Shown here: piece by piece, positions 1 to 8,438 of the stretch
Layout of the letters: each line of letters opens with the position of its first letter
Position numbering within the stretch: the stretch's first letter is position 1
Assembly (NCBI RefSeq): GCF_003667445.1
Contig: NZ_RCTF01000001.1
Coordinates: 62,001-126,000 of the forward strand
Reading direction: 5' to 3'
Length of the DNA: 64,000 nucleotides
DNA from: Xanthobacter tagetidis
GTDB taxonomy: Bacteria; Pseudomonadota; Alphaproteobacteria; Rhizobiales; Xanthobacteraceae
Notes under the pieces: model-generated
The model's input: only the letters and a program-made list of their open reading frames with translations
The model's database searches: none
Told to the model about the DNA's origin: nothing
Made by a program: the position numbers and the translations under genes

Positions 1-169
1 CCCGCGGCTGGGCCGGGCTCGCCTCGGGCATGCCCATGACGACGACGATCGAGGTGGCGAACGGCACCAGCGCAAGCGGTGTCTCGCCGAGATCCGCGGC
101 GATCTCCATGCCGCCCACCGCCAGCGCCCCGCCGATGCCGCGCCAGACCCAGGTGCCGATTTCCCGCAT
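1..169 (-). CDS. HPP-family integral membrane protein (partial, C-terminus off window)
   Basis: Only the first 56 codons are visible; the gene runs off the left edge. The visible part has a Gly/Ala-rich hydrophobic segment (residues 10-20) and then a stretch containing PFATSIVVVMGMP and SPAQPR. That pattern matches HPP-family membrane proteins, where a 'PF(G/A)AS...P..P.AQPRN' block begins the domain. The function of HPP proteins is poorly known; some plant members transport nitrite. The ATG at 169 is preceded by GGGTGAGG about six bases upstream. An in-frame ATG at 196 lacks a ribosome site, so I chose 169. Family call is tentative because so little is visible. Confidence 0.55.
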   Translation of the reverse strand, partial: MREIGTWVWRGIGGALAVGGMEIAADLGETPLALVPFATSIVVVMGMPEASPAQPR

Positions 170-340
170 GTCGAGCCTCACCCTTCCATCCCCCATAAGG
201 CAGAGGGCGCGCGCAGGTGCGGGTCGGGCGAAGGCCGCAGGCGGAGCATCAGGTCAGGCTGCATTCCCTATTCTGGAACCGACCCGATGCCGGCGGCAAT
301 GGTGAAGTCGCATCGAACGGCCGGCAAGCCGCGCCTGCGG

Positions 341-1144
341 TCAAAAAAGGCACACTCCCGCGGAGGCCAGCAGGGCGGGAAACGCATCCGAGGCGAGCAG
401 ATCGTATTCCCGCGCGCGCTGGCCGGTCACCGGGTCACGCGCCGTGAGCGTCGCATCCACATGGCCGGGATGGACCATGGCGAGCCCCCCCTCGGGCAGG
501 CTTGCGAGAAAGCGGGCCAGGAGCGCGGCGAAATCCGCGCCGGCGGAGAAGTCATAGGCGCCGGCGAAGCGCCCCGAGGTGTGCAGGCCCGCGCGCGCCG
601 CCGCGGAGGGGAAGCCGGCGCCGAACGCGCCGATGAGACGCGCCTTGAGCCCCGGCCCGTCGAACCCGGCGGCGGCAGGGCGCACGTCGCGCAGCCAGGC
701 GGACGGCGCATGGCGGGCGGCGGCTGCGATCACCACGTCCCGCACCCCCGGCAGAACATGGACGTGCTGGTGCCCGTCCACATGGTCCGGCGGCCGGCCG
801 AAGGCCGCCTGGAAGGCGGCGAACTGGGCTTCCACCTCGGCGGCGAGCGCCGCGCGGTCGAGCCGCCCGGTGAGGATTTCCACCAGCCGTCCCGGAACGG
901 ACGGAAACCGCGCGTCGGACGCGGTCAGCGGCGCGAAGCCGCCGGTGAGCGTGACGTGGAGCCCGATGCTGACCGCGCGGCCGGCGCACGCCGCGTCGAG
1001 CGCGCGCGCCGCCTCCGGCAAGCCCTCGAACACCGTCATGACAGAAGTAGCGTTGAGGCGGCCGAGCGTCACCAGTTCGCGGATTCCGGCGCTGACACCG
1101 GGGGCGAGCCCATAGTCATCCGCACACAGGATGATGCGCCTCAC
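341..1144 (-). CDS. ChbG/HpnK (YdjC-like) family carbohydrate deacetylase
   Basis: A 267-residue cytoplasmic protein of the YdjC/ChbG/HpnK deacetylase family, which removes acetyl groups from amino sugars or glycolipid head groups using a divalent metal. Visible signatures: CADDYG at residues 7-12 (catalytic/metal Asp pair), His63 in GLHVTLTGG, the metal-binding block HVDGHQHVHV at 121-130, and MVHPGHVD at 223-230. Length fits the family (about 250-290). Its ATG overlaps the TGA of the glycosyltransferase by four bases (ATGA), so the two are translationally coupled. The pair probably acts on one lipid- or polyprenyl-linked sugar. The exact substrate is not determinable here. Confidence 0.82.
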   Translation of the reverse strand: MRRIILCADDYGLAPGVSAGIRELVTLGRLNATSVMTVFEGLPEAARALDAACAGRAVSIGLHVTLTGGFAPLTASDARFPSVPGRLVEILTGRLDRAALAAEVEAQFAAFQAAFGRPPDHVDGHQHVHVLPGVRDVVIAAAARHAPSAWLRDVRPAAAGFDGPGLKARLIGAFGAGFPSAAARAGLHTSGRFAGAYDFSAGADFAALLARFLASLPEGGLAMVHPGHVDATLTARDPVTGQRAREYDLLASDAFPALLASAGVCLF

Positions 1145-2211
1145 CGGTCCTCCCCCGCGGGCGGCGTAGCGCGTGGGCCTGCGGCCGCATGGGAATGGAC
1201 CGGCGCCGAGGAACGATCGTGGCCGGCTCCCGCCTCATGCTCATGGCGGTGCTGCGCACCGGCGCCGTGGGTCAGCAGATGGTCGGCGACGAAATAGACC
1301 GGCCGGCCTTTGATCTCCGACAGGATGCGCGCCATGTATTCGCCCATCACGCCCATGACCAGAAGCTGGGTGCCCCCGATCACCATCAGCCCCACAACCA
1401 CCGAGGGATAGCCCGGGACCGGGATGCCCCAGACGAACCGCTCGACCACGATCGACAGGCCGAAGATGAGCGCGAAGCCGGCGATGGCGGCACCGAGCAG
1501 GCCGGCGAGGCGCAGCGGGGCGGGCGAGAACGAGGTCAGCCCCTCCATGGAGAGCCCGAGCAGGCGCAGCAGGCTGAACGAGGTCTTGCCGTGCGAGCGG
1601 GCGGACGGGCGGTAGGGCACCGCCACCTGGCGGAACCCCACCCAGCTCGACAGTCCCTTGAAGAAGCGGTTGCGCTCCGGCATCCGGCGCAGCGCCGCCG
1701 TGGCGCGCGGGGAGAGCAGGCGGAAGTCGGCCGCATCCTCGGGAATGTCGGTGGCGGCGCCGAAATTCAGGAGCCAATAGAAGGTCTTGACGAAGAGGCG
1801 CCGGCTCAGGGGCTCGTCGAGCCGGTCCGCCTTCACCGCATAGGGCACGTCGTAGCCCTCGTCCTTCCACAGGCGCAGGAAGGTGGCGATCATCTCGGGC
1901 GGGTGCTGGCCGTCCCCGTCCATGAACATCACCGCGTCGGCGCGCGCGTGGTCGAGGCCGGCGGCGAGCGCCGCCTCCTTGCCGAAATTGCGCGAGAGCG
2001 CCACCACCTGGACGTCGAGCGTGCCGGGCGGCAAGCCGGACGCCAGGCGCGCGCTGCCGTCGCGGCTGCCGTCGTCCACATAGACGATTTCAATCCGCAG
2101 CCCGCGCGCGGAAGCCTCGGCCTCGGCGGCGCCCAGGAGGCGGGCATGGAACGTTTCGAGGCCCTTCGCCTCGTTGTAAAGCGGCACGACAATGCTGAGA
2201 TCGGGCGTCAT
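1141..2211 (-). CDS. Family 2 glycosyltransferase, DPM1/GtrB type with C-terminal membrane helices
   Basis: 356 residues from the ATG at 2211. GT2 fold at the N-terminus: SIVVPLYNE at 6-14, VDDGS at 45-49 and the metal-binding MDGDGQHP at about 97-104. Two hydrophobic segments follow near residues 235-257 and 268-290, as in polyprenyl-phosphate glycosyltransferases of the GtrB/ArnC/DPM1 type. These transfer a sugar from a nucleotide donor to undecaprenyl phosphate at the inner membrane. The last 42 or so residues form an unusual His-rich tail (HRHEHEAGAGHD, VHSHAAAG) not typical of the family. An upstream extension to 2400 exists but does not look like the family N-terminus. First gene of an operon with the deacetylase. 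Confidence 0.83.
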   Translation of the reverse strand: MTPDLSIVVPLYNEAKGLETFHARLLGAAEAEASARGLRIEIVYVDDGSRDGSARLASGLPPGTLDVQVVALSRNFGKEAALAAGLDHARADAVMFMDGDGQHPPEMIATFLRLWKDEGYDVPYAVKADRLDEPLSRRLFVKTFYWLLNFGAATDIPEDAADFRLLSPRATAALRRMPERNRFFKGLSSWVGFRQVAVPYRPSARSHGKTSFSLLRLLGLSMEGLTSFSPAPLRLAGLLGAAIAGFALIFGLSIVVERFVWGIPVPGYPSVVVGLMVIGGTQLLVMGVMGEYMARILSEIKGRPVYFVADHLLTHGAGAQHRHEHEAGAGHDRSSAPVHSHAAAGPRATPPAGEDR

Positions 2212-2510
2212 GGCACACTCAGTCTGCAACCCGCCACGGAGACAATGGGACCGGCGGATTGCGGTAACATGGAACATTGCATTGGGGCAGCGAGATTTTT
2301 TTGCGGCCGCGGAACCAGAAGCGCCTCCGGCCGTTATCTGTCTGTAGCGGTCATTGCCCCCCAATTGATCGCACATCTGACGCGGTCGCCTTCCCCCCAA
2401 GGCGGCCGCGTCTTCATTTGCCGATCCTGTTGAGCTACATCAAGCGCGCGGATTTTCGGCGCGAATAGGGTATGGTCGCGGCGCCGAAGCGACGGAGGGG
2501 GATGAAGCGC
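2212..2510. other. Divergent intergenic region, no gene
   Basis: About 300 bases separate the divergently transcribed glycosyltransferase and universal stress gene, so both promoters should lie here. The stretch is locally less G+C-rich near 2285-2300 (a run of seven T). I see no convincing promoter pair, repeat or small ORF. Longer open frames reaching into it are extensions of the flanking genes. Confidence 0.6.
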
Positions 2511-3344
2511 ATGATCCGGGACATTCTGGTCAACCTGGCCCAGGGCGTGGAGAAGGACAGTGCGTGCGAGTTCGCGGCAAGCCTCGCCGCCTATTTCGGC
2601 GCGCACATGACGGGTCTGTCCATCGCCTACGAGATCGATGTGCCGCCCTTTTACATGGGCGCGCTGCCCACGGACTTCATCGATGCGCAGATGACCGAGA
2701 ACCAGGCTGCGGCCGACAAGGCCACCGCGCGCTTCAAGGAGATCGCCGCGGCGGCGGGCGTGACGTTCGACGCGCGCTCGCTCTCCGCCTCTCTCGGCGT
2801 CGCCGCGGGCAGCTTCGCGCACATGGCGCGGCTCTATGATCTCACCGTGGTGGCCCAGCCCAATCCCGACCTTCCGGGACCGGAAGAGGTGATCGCCGAG
2901 ACCGTGCTCATGGAGTCCGGCCGTGCGGTGCTGATGGTGCCTTACGTGCAGAAGGCGCCGTTCGCGGTGGATCGCGTGGTGGTGGCGTGGGACGGCGGGC
3001 GCGCCAGCGCGCGCGCGCTGGCCGAATCGCTGCCGCTGCTGCACCGGGCGAAGACCGTCGAGGTGCTGCGCGTGGTGCAGGCCCATGCCGAGACCGCCGA
3101 CGAGGAGGGCCCGGAGGTGGTGCGCCATCTCGCCCGCCACAATCTCGAAGCGGTGGTGCGCACCCTGCCGGTGGGCTCGGGCGAGTCGGTCTCGTCGGCG
3201 ATCCTCAACGAGATCGCCGATCGCGGCGCCGATCTGGTGGTGATGGGCGGCTACGGCCATTCCCGCCTGCGCGAGCTGGTGCTCGGCGGCGTCACGCGGG
3301 ACATCCTGGGCTCCATGACCGTTCCGGTGCTGATGGCCCACTGA
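2511..3344 (+). CDS. Universal stress protein (UspA family)
   Basis: 277 residues from the ATG at 2511. Start choice: AGGGGG ends ten bases before this ATG, whereas the ATG at 2502 abuts the ribosome site and the ORF's earlier start lacks one. The C-terminal half contains a clear ATP-binding Usp motif, GGYGHSRLRELVLGG, followed by PVLMAH, the usual end of a Usp domain. The N-terminal half begins IRDILVNLAQG and resembles a degenerate first Usp domain, so this is probably the tandem-domain type. Such cytoplasmic proteins accumulate under starvation, oxidative or membrane stress; their precise action is unclear. A strong terminator follows. Confidence 0.85.
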   Translation: MIRDILVNLAQGVEKDSACEFAASLAAYFGAHMTGLSIAYEIDVPPFYMGALPTDFIDAQMTENQAAADKATARFKEIAAAAGVTFDARSLSASLGVAAGSFAHMARLYDLTVVAQPNPDLPGPEEVIAETVLMESGRAVLMVPYVQKAPFAVDRVVVAWDGGRASARALAESLPLLHRAKTVEVLRVVQAHAETADEEGPEVVRHLARHNLEAVVRTLPVGSGESVSSAILNEIADRGADLVVMGGYGHSRLRELVLGGVTRDILGSMTVPVLMAH

Positions 3345-3390
3345 GGCCCGGCGCACACCGGCTGGGCGACCTTCAGGTCGAGACGAATCC

Positions 3391-3425
3391 GGGAGCCGGC
3401 GCCGATCCGCGCCGGCTCCCTTTTT
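3391..3425 (+). terminator. Rho-independent terminator after the usp gene
   Basis: Perfect 12-bp stem (GGGAGCCGGCGC / GCGCCGGCTCCC) with a six-base loop, immediately followed by TTTTT. It lies 47 bases after the universal stress gene and before the convergent potI. Confidence 0.92.
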
Positions 3426-3523
3426 CATGACCGCGCCGTGGCGAGGGTTTTCCTGCGCCGGGTGCCTTTTCCCGGCGGCCCTTGGGGCAGGCATTGTGGG
3501 AAGCGGCGACCGGCGCCCCCGCC

Positions 3524-4342
3524 TCACCCCTTCATCGCCGCCCGCTCCTCCGCCTGGCGCTGGCTCTCGGCCCGCTTGGTGACGATGGAGGCGGCGATCA
3601 CCACCACGGTGACGATGGCGATGAGGATGGTGCAGACCGCGTTGATCTCCGGCGTCACGCCGAGGCGCACCTGGGAATAGATGCGCATGGGCAGAGTGGT
3701 GGCACCCGGCCCGGTGGTGAAGCTCGCGATGACGAGGTCGTCCAGCGACAGCGTGAACGCCAGCATGAAGCCCGAGATCACCGCCGGCAGGATCAGCGGC
3801 AGGGTGATGGTGAAGAAGGTCTTGAGCGGCGGCGAGCCGAGGTCGAGCGCCGCCTCCACCAGCGTGGTGTCGAAGGTGACGAGGCGCGACTGCACCACCA
3901 CCGCCACGAAGCACATGGTGAAGGTGATGTGGGCGAGCGTCACGGTCCAGAAGCCGCGGTCGAAGTCCACCGCCACGAACAGCAGCAGCAGCGACAGTCC
4001 GGTGATGACCTCGGGCATGACCAGCGGCGCATAGATCATGCCGGAGAACAATGTGCGGCCGAAGAACCGGCCGTAGCGGGTCAGCGCCAGCGCCGCCATG
4101 GTGCCGAGCACGGTCGCGACGCACGCCGAGACGAAGGCGACGCGCAGCGTCACCCAGGCGGCGTCGAGCAGTTGCTCGTTCTCCAGCAGCGCCCAGTACC
4201 AGCGGGTGGAGAAGCCGCCCCACACCGTCACCAGGCGCGAGTCGTTGAACGAATAGATCACCAGCAGCAGGATCGGGATGTAGAGGAAGGCGAACCCCAG
4301 CGCGATCGAGCTGACGTTGAACCAGGTGAGCCCGCGCCTCAT
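3524..4342 (-). CDS. potI: Putrescine ABC transporter permease PotI
   Basis: 272 residues. Six or so hydrophobic helices and the permease EAA-type loop EAALDLGSPPLKTFFTITLP, followed by LILPAVISGFMLAFTLSLDD, mark it as the PotC/PotI subunit of a polyamine importer. It is an inner-membrane protein pairing with PotH and the ATPase PotG. The ATG at 4342 overlaps the TGA of potH by four bases, as expected in a potG-potH-potI operon. The gene ends with a Lys/Arg/Glu-rich tail. It is convergent with the usp gene. Assignment to PotI rather than PotC follows from the PotG-like ATPase in the same operon. Confidence 0.88.
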   Translation of the reverse strand: MRRGLTWFNVSSIALGFAFLYIPILLLVIYSFNDSRLVTVWGGFSTRWYWALLENEQLLDAAWVTLRVAFVSACVATVLGTMAALALTRYGRFFGRTLFSGMIYAPLVMPEVITGLSLLLLFVAVDFDRGFWTVTLAHITFTMCFVAVVVQSRLVTFDTTLVEAALDLGSPPLKTFFTITLPLILPAVISGFMLAFTLSLDDLVIASFTTGPGATTLPMRIYSQVRLGVTPEINAVCTILIAIVTVVVIAASIVTKRAESQRQAEERAAMKG

Positions 4343-5256
4343 CGCCCCGCCTCCAGTTCGCGCTGCTGGATGTTCTGGTAGATGACGATCGGCACCACCA
4401 GCACCAGCAGCAGCAGCACGGCCACCGCCGACGACACGGTCCAGGAGCGGTTCACCGTGAACTCGGTCCACAGCGACTTGCCGATCATGAGGGTGTCGGA
4501 GCCGCCCAGGAGGTCGGGAATCACGAACTCGCCCACCGCCGGGATGAAGCACAGCAGCGCGCCGGCGGCGACGCCCGGCAAGGAGAGCGGGAAGGTGATG
4601 GTCCAGAACGCCTTCCAGGGCGGGCAGCCGAGGTCTTCGGCGGCCTCGAGCAGCGTCATGTCCATCTTCTCGAGCGCCGAGTAGAGCGGCAGCACCATGA
4701 AGGGCAGGTAGGAATAGACGATGCCGATATAGACCGCGAGGTCGGTGTTGAGGATCTCCAGCGGGCTGTCGATTACGCCGAGGCCCATCAGCGCCTGGTT
4801 GAGCAGGCCCTCCGGCGAGAGGATGCCGATCCAGGCATAGACGCGGATCAGGAACGAGGTCCAGAACGGCAGGATCACCAGCATCAGCAGGGTCGGCTGA
4901 AGCGAGCGCGGGGCGCGCGCCATGCCGTAGGCGATCGGATAGCCCGCGGCCAGCAGCAGCAGCGTCGAGATCGCCGCGATGATGAGGCTCGACCCGTAGG
5001 CCTGCAGGAACTCGTTCGAGAAATCGAGGACGTACCAGTAGTTGGCGAAGGAGAGCTGGGACAGGAAGTCCGTGATGCCTTGCCAGCCCGCGGAAAGGTC
5101 GAGCAGCGGCGCATAAGGCGGCTGCGCCACCACGTCCTGCGACAGCGAAATCTTGAAGACGATGAGGAACGGCGCGAGGAACAGCGCCAGGAGCCACAGA
5201 TAGGGCAGCGCGACCACCACGGCCCGCCCCCAGCCCTTCTCGCTTGCGAGCGCCAC
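4339..5256 (-). CDS. potH: Putrescine ABC transporter permease PotH
   Basis: 305 residues. After a short N-terminus comes the first transmembrane helix (YLWLLALFLAPFLIVFKIS), typical of PotB/PotH. The cytoplasmic coupling loop EAAEDLGCPPWKAFWTITFP and the DLLGGSDTLMIGKSLWTEF segment are both characteristic of PotH. It forms the heteromeric channel with PotI. It lies 12 bases downstream of potG and overlaps potI by four bases. Confidence 0.9.
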   Translation of the reverse strand: MALASEKGWGRAVVVALPYLWLLALFLAPFLIVFKISLSQDVVAQPPYAPLLDLSAGWQGITDFLSQLSFANYWYVLDFSNEFLQAYGSSLIIAAISTLLLLAAGYPIAYGMARAPRSLQPTLLMLVILPFWTSFLIRVYAWIGILSPEGLLNQALMGLGVIDSPLEILNTDLAVYIGIVYSYLPFMVLPLYSALEKMDMTLLEAAEDLGCPPWKAFWTITFPLSLPGVAAGALLCFIPAVGEFVIPDLLGGSDTLMIGKSLWTEFTVNRSWTVSSAVAVLLLLVLVVPIVIYQNIQQRELEAGR

Positions 5257-5268
5257 TATCGCCTCCCC

Positions 5269-6435
5269 TCAGCGTGTCAGGACGACGCCGGCATGGGGCG
5301 CGAACGTCACCCACACCTTGTCGTCCCAGGAGATGGGGCGCTGCACCATGCGCGAGAGATTGGGCTGGGACACCTTGATGCGCGTTCCGCAGGGCAGCTC
5401 CACATGGTAGATGGAGAGGTCGCCCAGATAGCCGATGTCCCAGATGGTGCCCTCGAAGCAGTTCTCGGTGATGTCCGGGGGCTGGTCGAGGGTGATGCGC
5501 AGCTTCTCGGGCCGGATCGCCACCCAGGCCTCGTCCCCGGTGGCGGCCTCCACCTGCTGGGTCACGTGGATGGGCGATGAGGTGATGGGCGTGACGAGCA
5601 CCGCCTGGTCGCCCTGGCAGGAGCGCACCTTGCACGCGATCAGGTTCACGTCGCCGATGAAGTCGGCGACGTAGCGCGTGGCCGGCTGCTCGTAGATCTC
5701 CGCCGGGGTCGCCACCTGCACCAGCACGCCGTTGTTCATGACGGCGATGCGGTCGGCCACGGTCATGGCCTCCTCCTGGTCGTGGGTGACGATCAGGAAG
5801 GTCATGCCCAGCTCCATCTGGAGGTCCATCAGCTCGAACTGGGTCTCCTCGCGCAGCTTCTTGTCGAGCGCCCCGAGCGGCTCGTCGAGCAGCAGCACCT
5901 TCGGGCGCTTGGCGAGCGAGCGGGCCAGCGCCACGCGCTGGCGCTGGCCGCCGGAGAGCTGGTGCGGCTTGCGCTTGGCGAAAGGCGTGAGCTTGACGAG
6001 CTTGAGCATCTCCTCCACGCGGGCGTCGATGTCGGCCTTCGGCATCTTGTCCTGCTTCAGGCCGAAGGCGATGTTGTCGGCGACGTTCATGTGCGGGAAC
6101 AGCGCGTAGGACTGGAACATCATGTTCACCGGCCGCCGGTAGGGCGGCACGCCGGCAAGGTCCTGTCCGGCGAGGGTGACGCGCCCGGTGGTCGGCTCAT
6201 CGAAGCCGGCGAGCATGCGCATCAAGGTGGTCTTGCCGCAGCCGGACGGGCCGAGCAGCGCGAAGAACTCCCGCTCGTAGATGTCGAGCGAGACGTCGTT
6301 GATGGCGGTGAAGTCGCCGAACCGCTTCACCACGTTCTCGAACCGGATGAGCGGTGTCTTCGTGGGATCCGTCCAGGGGGCGAACGAACGCCGCACGGCG
6401 CCGATGGTTTCCTTGCGCGTCTTCTCCGAAGCCAT
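5269..6435 (-). CDS. potG: Putrescine ABC transporter ATP-binding protein PotG
   Basis: 388 residues. Walker A GPSGCGKTT at 62-70, signature LSGGQ at 160-164, Walker B LLLDEP at 181-186, VTHDQEE near 216-222, and a C-terminal TOBE regulatory domain from about residue 290. The blocks VPPYRRPVNMMFQSYALFPH and KRKPHQLSGGQ closely follow E. coli PotG. It energises putrescine uptake with PotH and PotI. It is the first gene of the operon; no periplasmic binding protein (potF) lies upstream, where a tRNA gene comes next, so the binding protein must be encoded elsewhere. Confidence 0.9.
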   Translation of the reverse strand: MASEKTRKETIGAVRRSFAPWTDPTKTPLIRFENVVKRFGDFTAINDVSLDIYEREFFALLGPSGCGKTTLMRMLAGFDEPTTGRVTLAGQDLAGVPPYRRPVNMMFQSYALFPHMNVADNIAFGLKQDKMPKADIDARVEEMLKLVKLTPFAKRKPHQLSGGQRQRVALARSLAKRPKVLLLDEPLGALDKKLREETQFELMDLQMELGMTFLIVTHDQEEAMTVADRIAVMNNGVLVQVATPAEIYEQPATRYVADFIGDVNLIACKVRSCQGDQAVLVTPITSSPIHVTQQVEAATGDEAWVAIRPEKLRITLDQPPDITENCFEGTIWDIGYLGDLSIYHVELPCGTRIKVSQPNLSRMVQRPISWDDKVWVTFAPHAGVVLTR

Positions 6436-6758
6436 GCTGATCCCCGCCCGGCGCCACCGCCTGCACTGAGGCTACTAAGCCGCGCGCCAACGCTCAAGCG
6501 TTGTGCACGCGCAAAATGCGAGCTGCATCGGCCCGCTTGGCAGCCACCCCGGCGCGGCTCCTCTCGGCGCGGCCGGCCCCACCGCCGCGCCCCGGCCCGC
6601 GCGCATATCGGGGACAAAGAGCGCGCCGCCGGCCCTGCCCCTTGCGCCCACCCCCGGCATGTGGCAGGAGAGGCCGCCTGACGGGACGGCGCGCCGCCCC
6701 GCCTTTCGGGCAGGGATGATTTTCCCTTCCCGGCCCTCCGGCCCCGCCGGACCGGTTC
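6436..6758. other. Intergenic region between potG and tRNA-Thr
   Basis: About 320 bases without a supportable gene. It must hold the potGHI promoter on the - strand and the tRNA promoter on the + strand, but I cannot pick a convincing hexamer pair for either. Open frames here are arginine- and proline-rich shadows caused by G+C content, and one on the - strand is the antisense reading of the tRNA. Confidence 0.6.
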
Positions 6759-6833
<75 letters not shown>

Positions 6834-7181
6834 GCACAAAGCGTTGCGATCGCTATGACCTTTGCAGGTCTCCGCCTCTTGTCCAAGGCCCCGCCCAAAA
6901 TCTAAGTCCGCAAGTGCAGATGATGCTGGCAGCCTCGTCAGCCCTCATCGCAGGCGGCGGAGCCAGAGGGGGAGAGGGTTTCCGGCGCTCGTCGGAGATG
7001 CCTCCGTGAGCACCTCGGCGGAGGCCGGCCTGCGCGGCGAAAGCCCGCCTCACCCCCTTACCGCGTTTCGCCACTCCTTCCCTAACCGCCTATTTCCATG
7101 GCGCTTTTGCCGGCCTGCGCGCATGATGCGCGGCGCGGCTGCGGGTCCGTGCGCCGCGTGGTGCATCTGGGGAAACATCCG
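6834..7181. other. Intergenic region after tRNA-Thr, no gene seen
   Basis: About 350 bases between the tRNA and the HdeA-like gene. No T-rich terminator follows the tRNA, and I see no ORF with protein-like composition, no repeat and no integrase-type duplication of the tRNA 3' end. The promoter of the HdeA-like gene is presumably within the last 100 bases. Confidence 0.55.
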
Positions 7182-7466
7182 ATGAGATACCTTTTTGCCC
7201 TGGCGGTGCTCATCGCCGGGCTCAGCCCGGCTGCGGCGAGCAAGTGGGACCTCTCCACCATGTCCTGCCAGCAGTTCGTCACCAGCGACAAGGACACGAT
7301 CGCGCTCATCCTCACCTGGCTCGACGCCTATTACCGGGACGAGGACGACCCGCCGGTGATCGACACCGACAAGTTCGTCAAGAATGCCGAGAAACTCGGC
7401 GCCTTCTGCGCGGCCAACCCGCAGCTCGGCCTCATCACCGCGGCCGACAAGGTGTTCGACGAGTGA
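7182..7466 (+). CDS. HdeA/HdeB-like small exported protein
   Basis: 94 residues from the ATG at 7182 (GGGGAAA about nine bases upstream). Residues 1-19 are a signal peptide ending PAAAS. The mature part has Cys in MSCQQF and FCAANP, spaced as the single disulfide of HdeA/HdeB-type proteins, and the motif LILTWLDAYYRDEDD is typical of the alphaproteobacterial 'HdeA/HdeB family' entries. E. coli HdeA/B are periplasmic acid-stress chaperones. Whether this homologue chaperones acid-denatured proteins is inference. Single gene, not obviously in an operon. Confidence 0.72.
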   Translation: MRYLFALAVLIAGLSPAAASKWDLSTMSCQQFVTSDKDTIALILTWLDAYYRDEDDPPVIDTDKFVKNAEKLGAFCAANPQLGLITAADKVFDE

Positions 7467-7608
7467 GGCGCCGGCGGGCGCCGGCGGCGCCCGCCCTTCG
7501 CCCGGCACGGGCCCGGCGCCGCGCCCGCTGGATCAATGGCCGCCGCCCGGCTATCAAGGACAGGCTCCGGAACGCGCACCTTGAACGCCCTGCAATGAAG
7601 CGCACACC

Positions 7609-8427
7609 ATGAACGCCATCTCCTCGCTCAAGACCTTCTTCATCGACCGCGTGAAGGCCCAGGCGGCCCCGCCTTATGCCGAGGCGCACCGCCTCGGCGT
7701 GCCGGCGGACGACCCCCATGACGAATTGCCCGGCGGCCCGGTGGAGCAGATGCGCGACGCGGCGGACGGCCAGTCCTTCGCCATCGACTATGTGGACCAT
7801 GCCGGCCACCCCAGTCACCGGCGCATCTCGGTGTGGGCGGTGGAGCGCAATCCCGAAGGGGTGCCGATCCTGATCGCCAAGTGCCACGAGCGGCAGGCGA
7901 CCCGCGCCTTCCGGGTGGACCGCATCACCGGCGTGACCGACCTCGACGGGGCGCCGCGCGAGCCATTGGCCCGCTTCTTCTTCGACACCTTCGGCTTCGT
8001 CTGGCCGAAGGAGGCGATCCACGTCACCCTCGGCGATCCCGAGGAGGCCCGCTTCGAGCGCATCCGCACCATCGTGCGGCAGGCCGGCCTGCCGCTGCTC
8101 GCAGCGCTCTCCCTCGCCGACAAGGAGATGAACGCCGCCGAAGTGGAGGAGATGAGCTATTTCTGCGACCGCGCCTGCGCCGAGAAGGGCATCGACCTCA
8201 CCGGCGCCGAGCGCGAGCGCCTGAGCGGCGTCATCGCCCGCATGCGGCCGACCGAGGAGACCGTAGACGGCGCCATCGACACGCTCATGGAGAGCGGGCA
8301 CGACGCAATCTCGGTGCTGCTGCGCGCCGGGCTCAAGGTGGTGAGCGCCGACGGCGCGCTCAATGTCGAGGAGGCGGACATGCTCGACGCCTTCTGCTTC
8401 GCGCTCACCGGCCGCCACGTGCGCTGA
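7609..8427 (+). CDS. WYL-like plus TerB-like domain protein
   Basis: 272 residues. Residues about 50-115 look like a WYL-type module (DYVDHAGHPSHRRISVWAV, then CHERQATRAFRVDRITGV). Residues about 160-265 resemble the TerB/DjlA-type helical domain (LPLLAALSLADKEMNAAEVEEM and LKVVSADGALNVEEADML, the acidic metal-binding loops). WYL modules often bind nucleic acid or ligands; TerB domains are found in tellurite and general stress systems. No signal peptide, so probably cytoplasmic. There is no DNA-binding HTH, so it is not a WYL transcription factor of the usual kind. Function is not known to me. Confidence 0.65.
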   Translation: MNAISSLKTFFIDRVKAQAAPPYAEAHRLGVPADDPHDELPGGPVEQMRDAADGQSFAIDYVDHAGHPSHRRISVWAVERNPEGVPILIAKCHERQATRAFRVDRITGVTDLDGAPREPLARFFFDTFGFVWPKEAIHVTLGDPEEARFERIRTIVRQAGLPLLAALSLADKEMNAAEVEEMSYFCDRACAEKGIDLTGAERERLSGVIARMRPTEETVDGAIDTLMESGHDAISVLLRAGLKVVSADGALNVEEADMLDAFCFALTGRHVR

Positions 8428-8438
8428 TGCCCTGAGGC

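Noticed and set aside
2334-4223. 629-codon frame on the - strand across usp
   Set aside because: Shadow frame over the universal stress gene, intergenic terminator and potI in the wrong phase.
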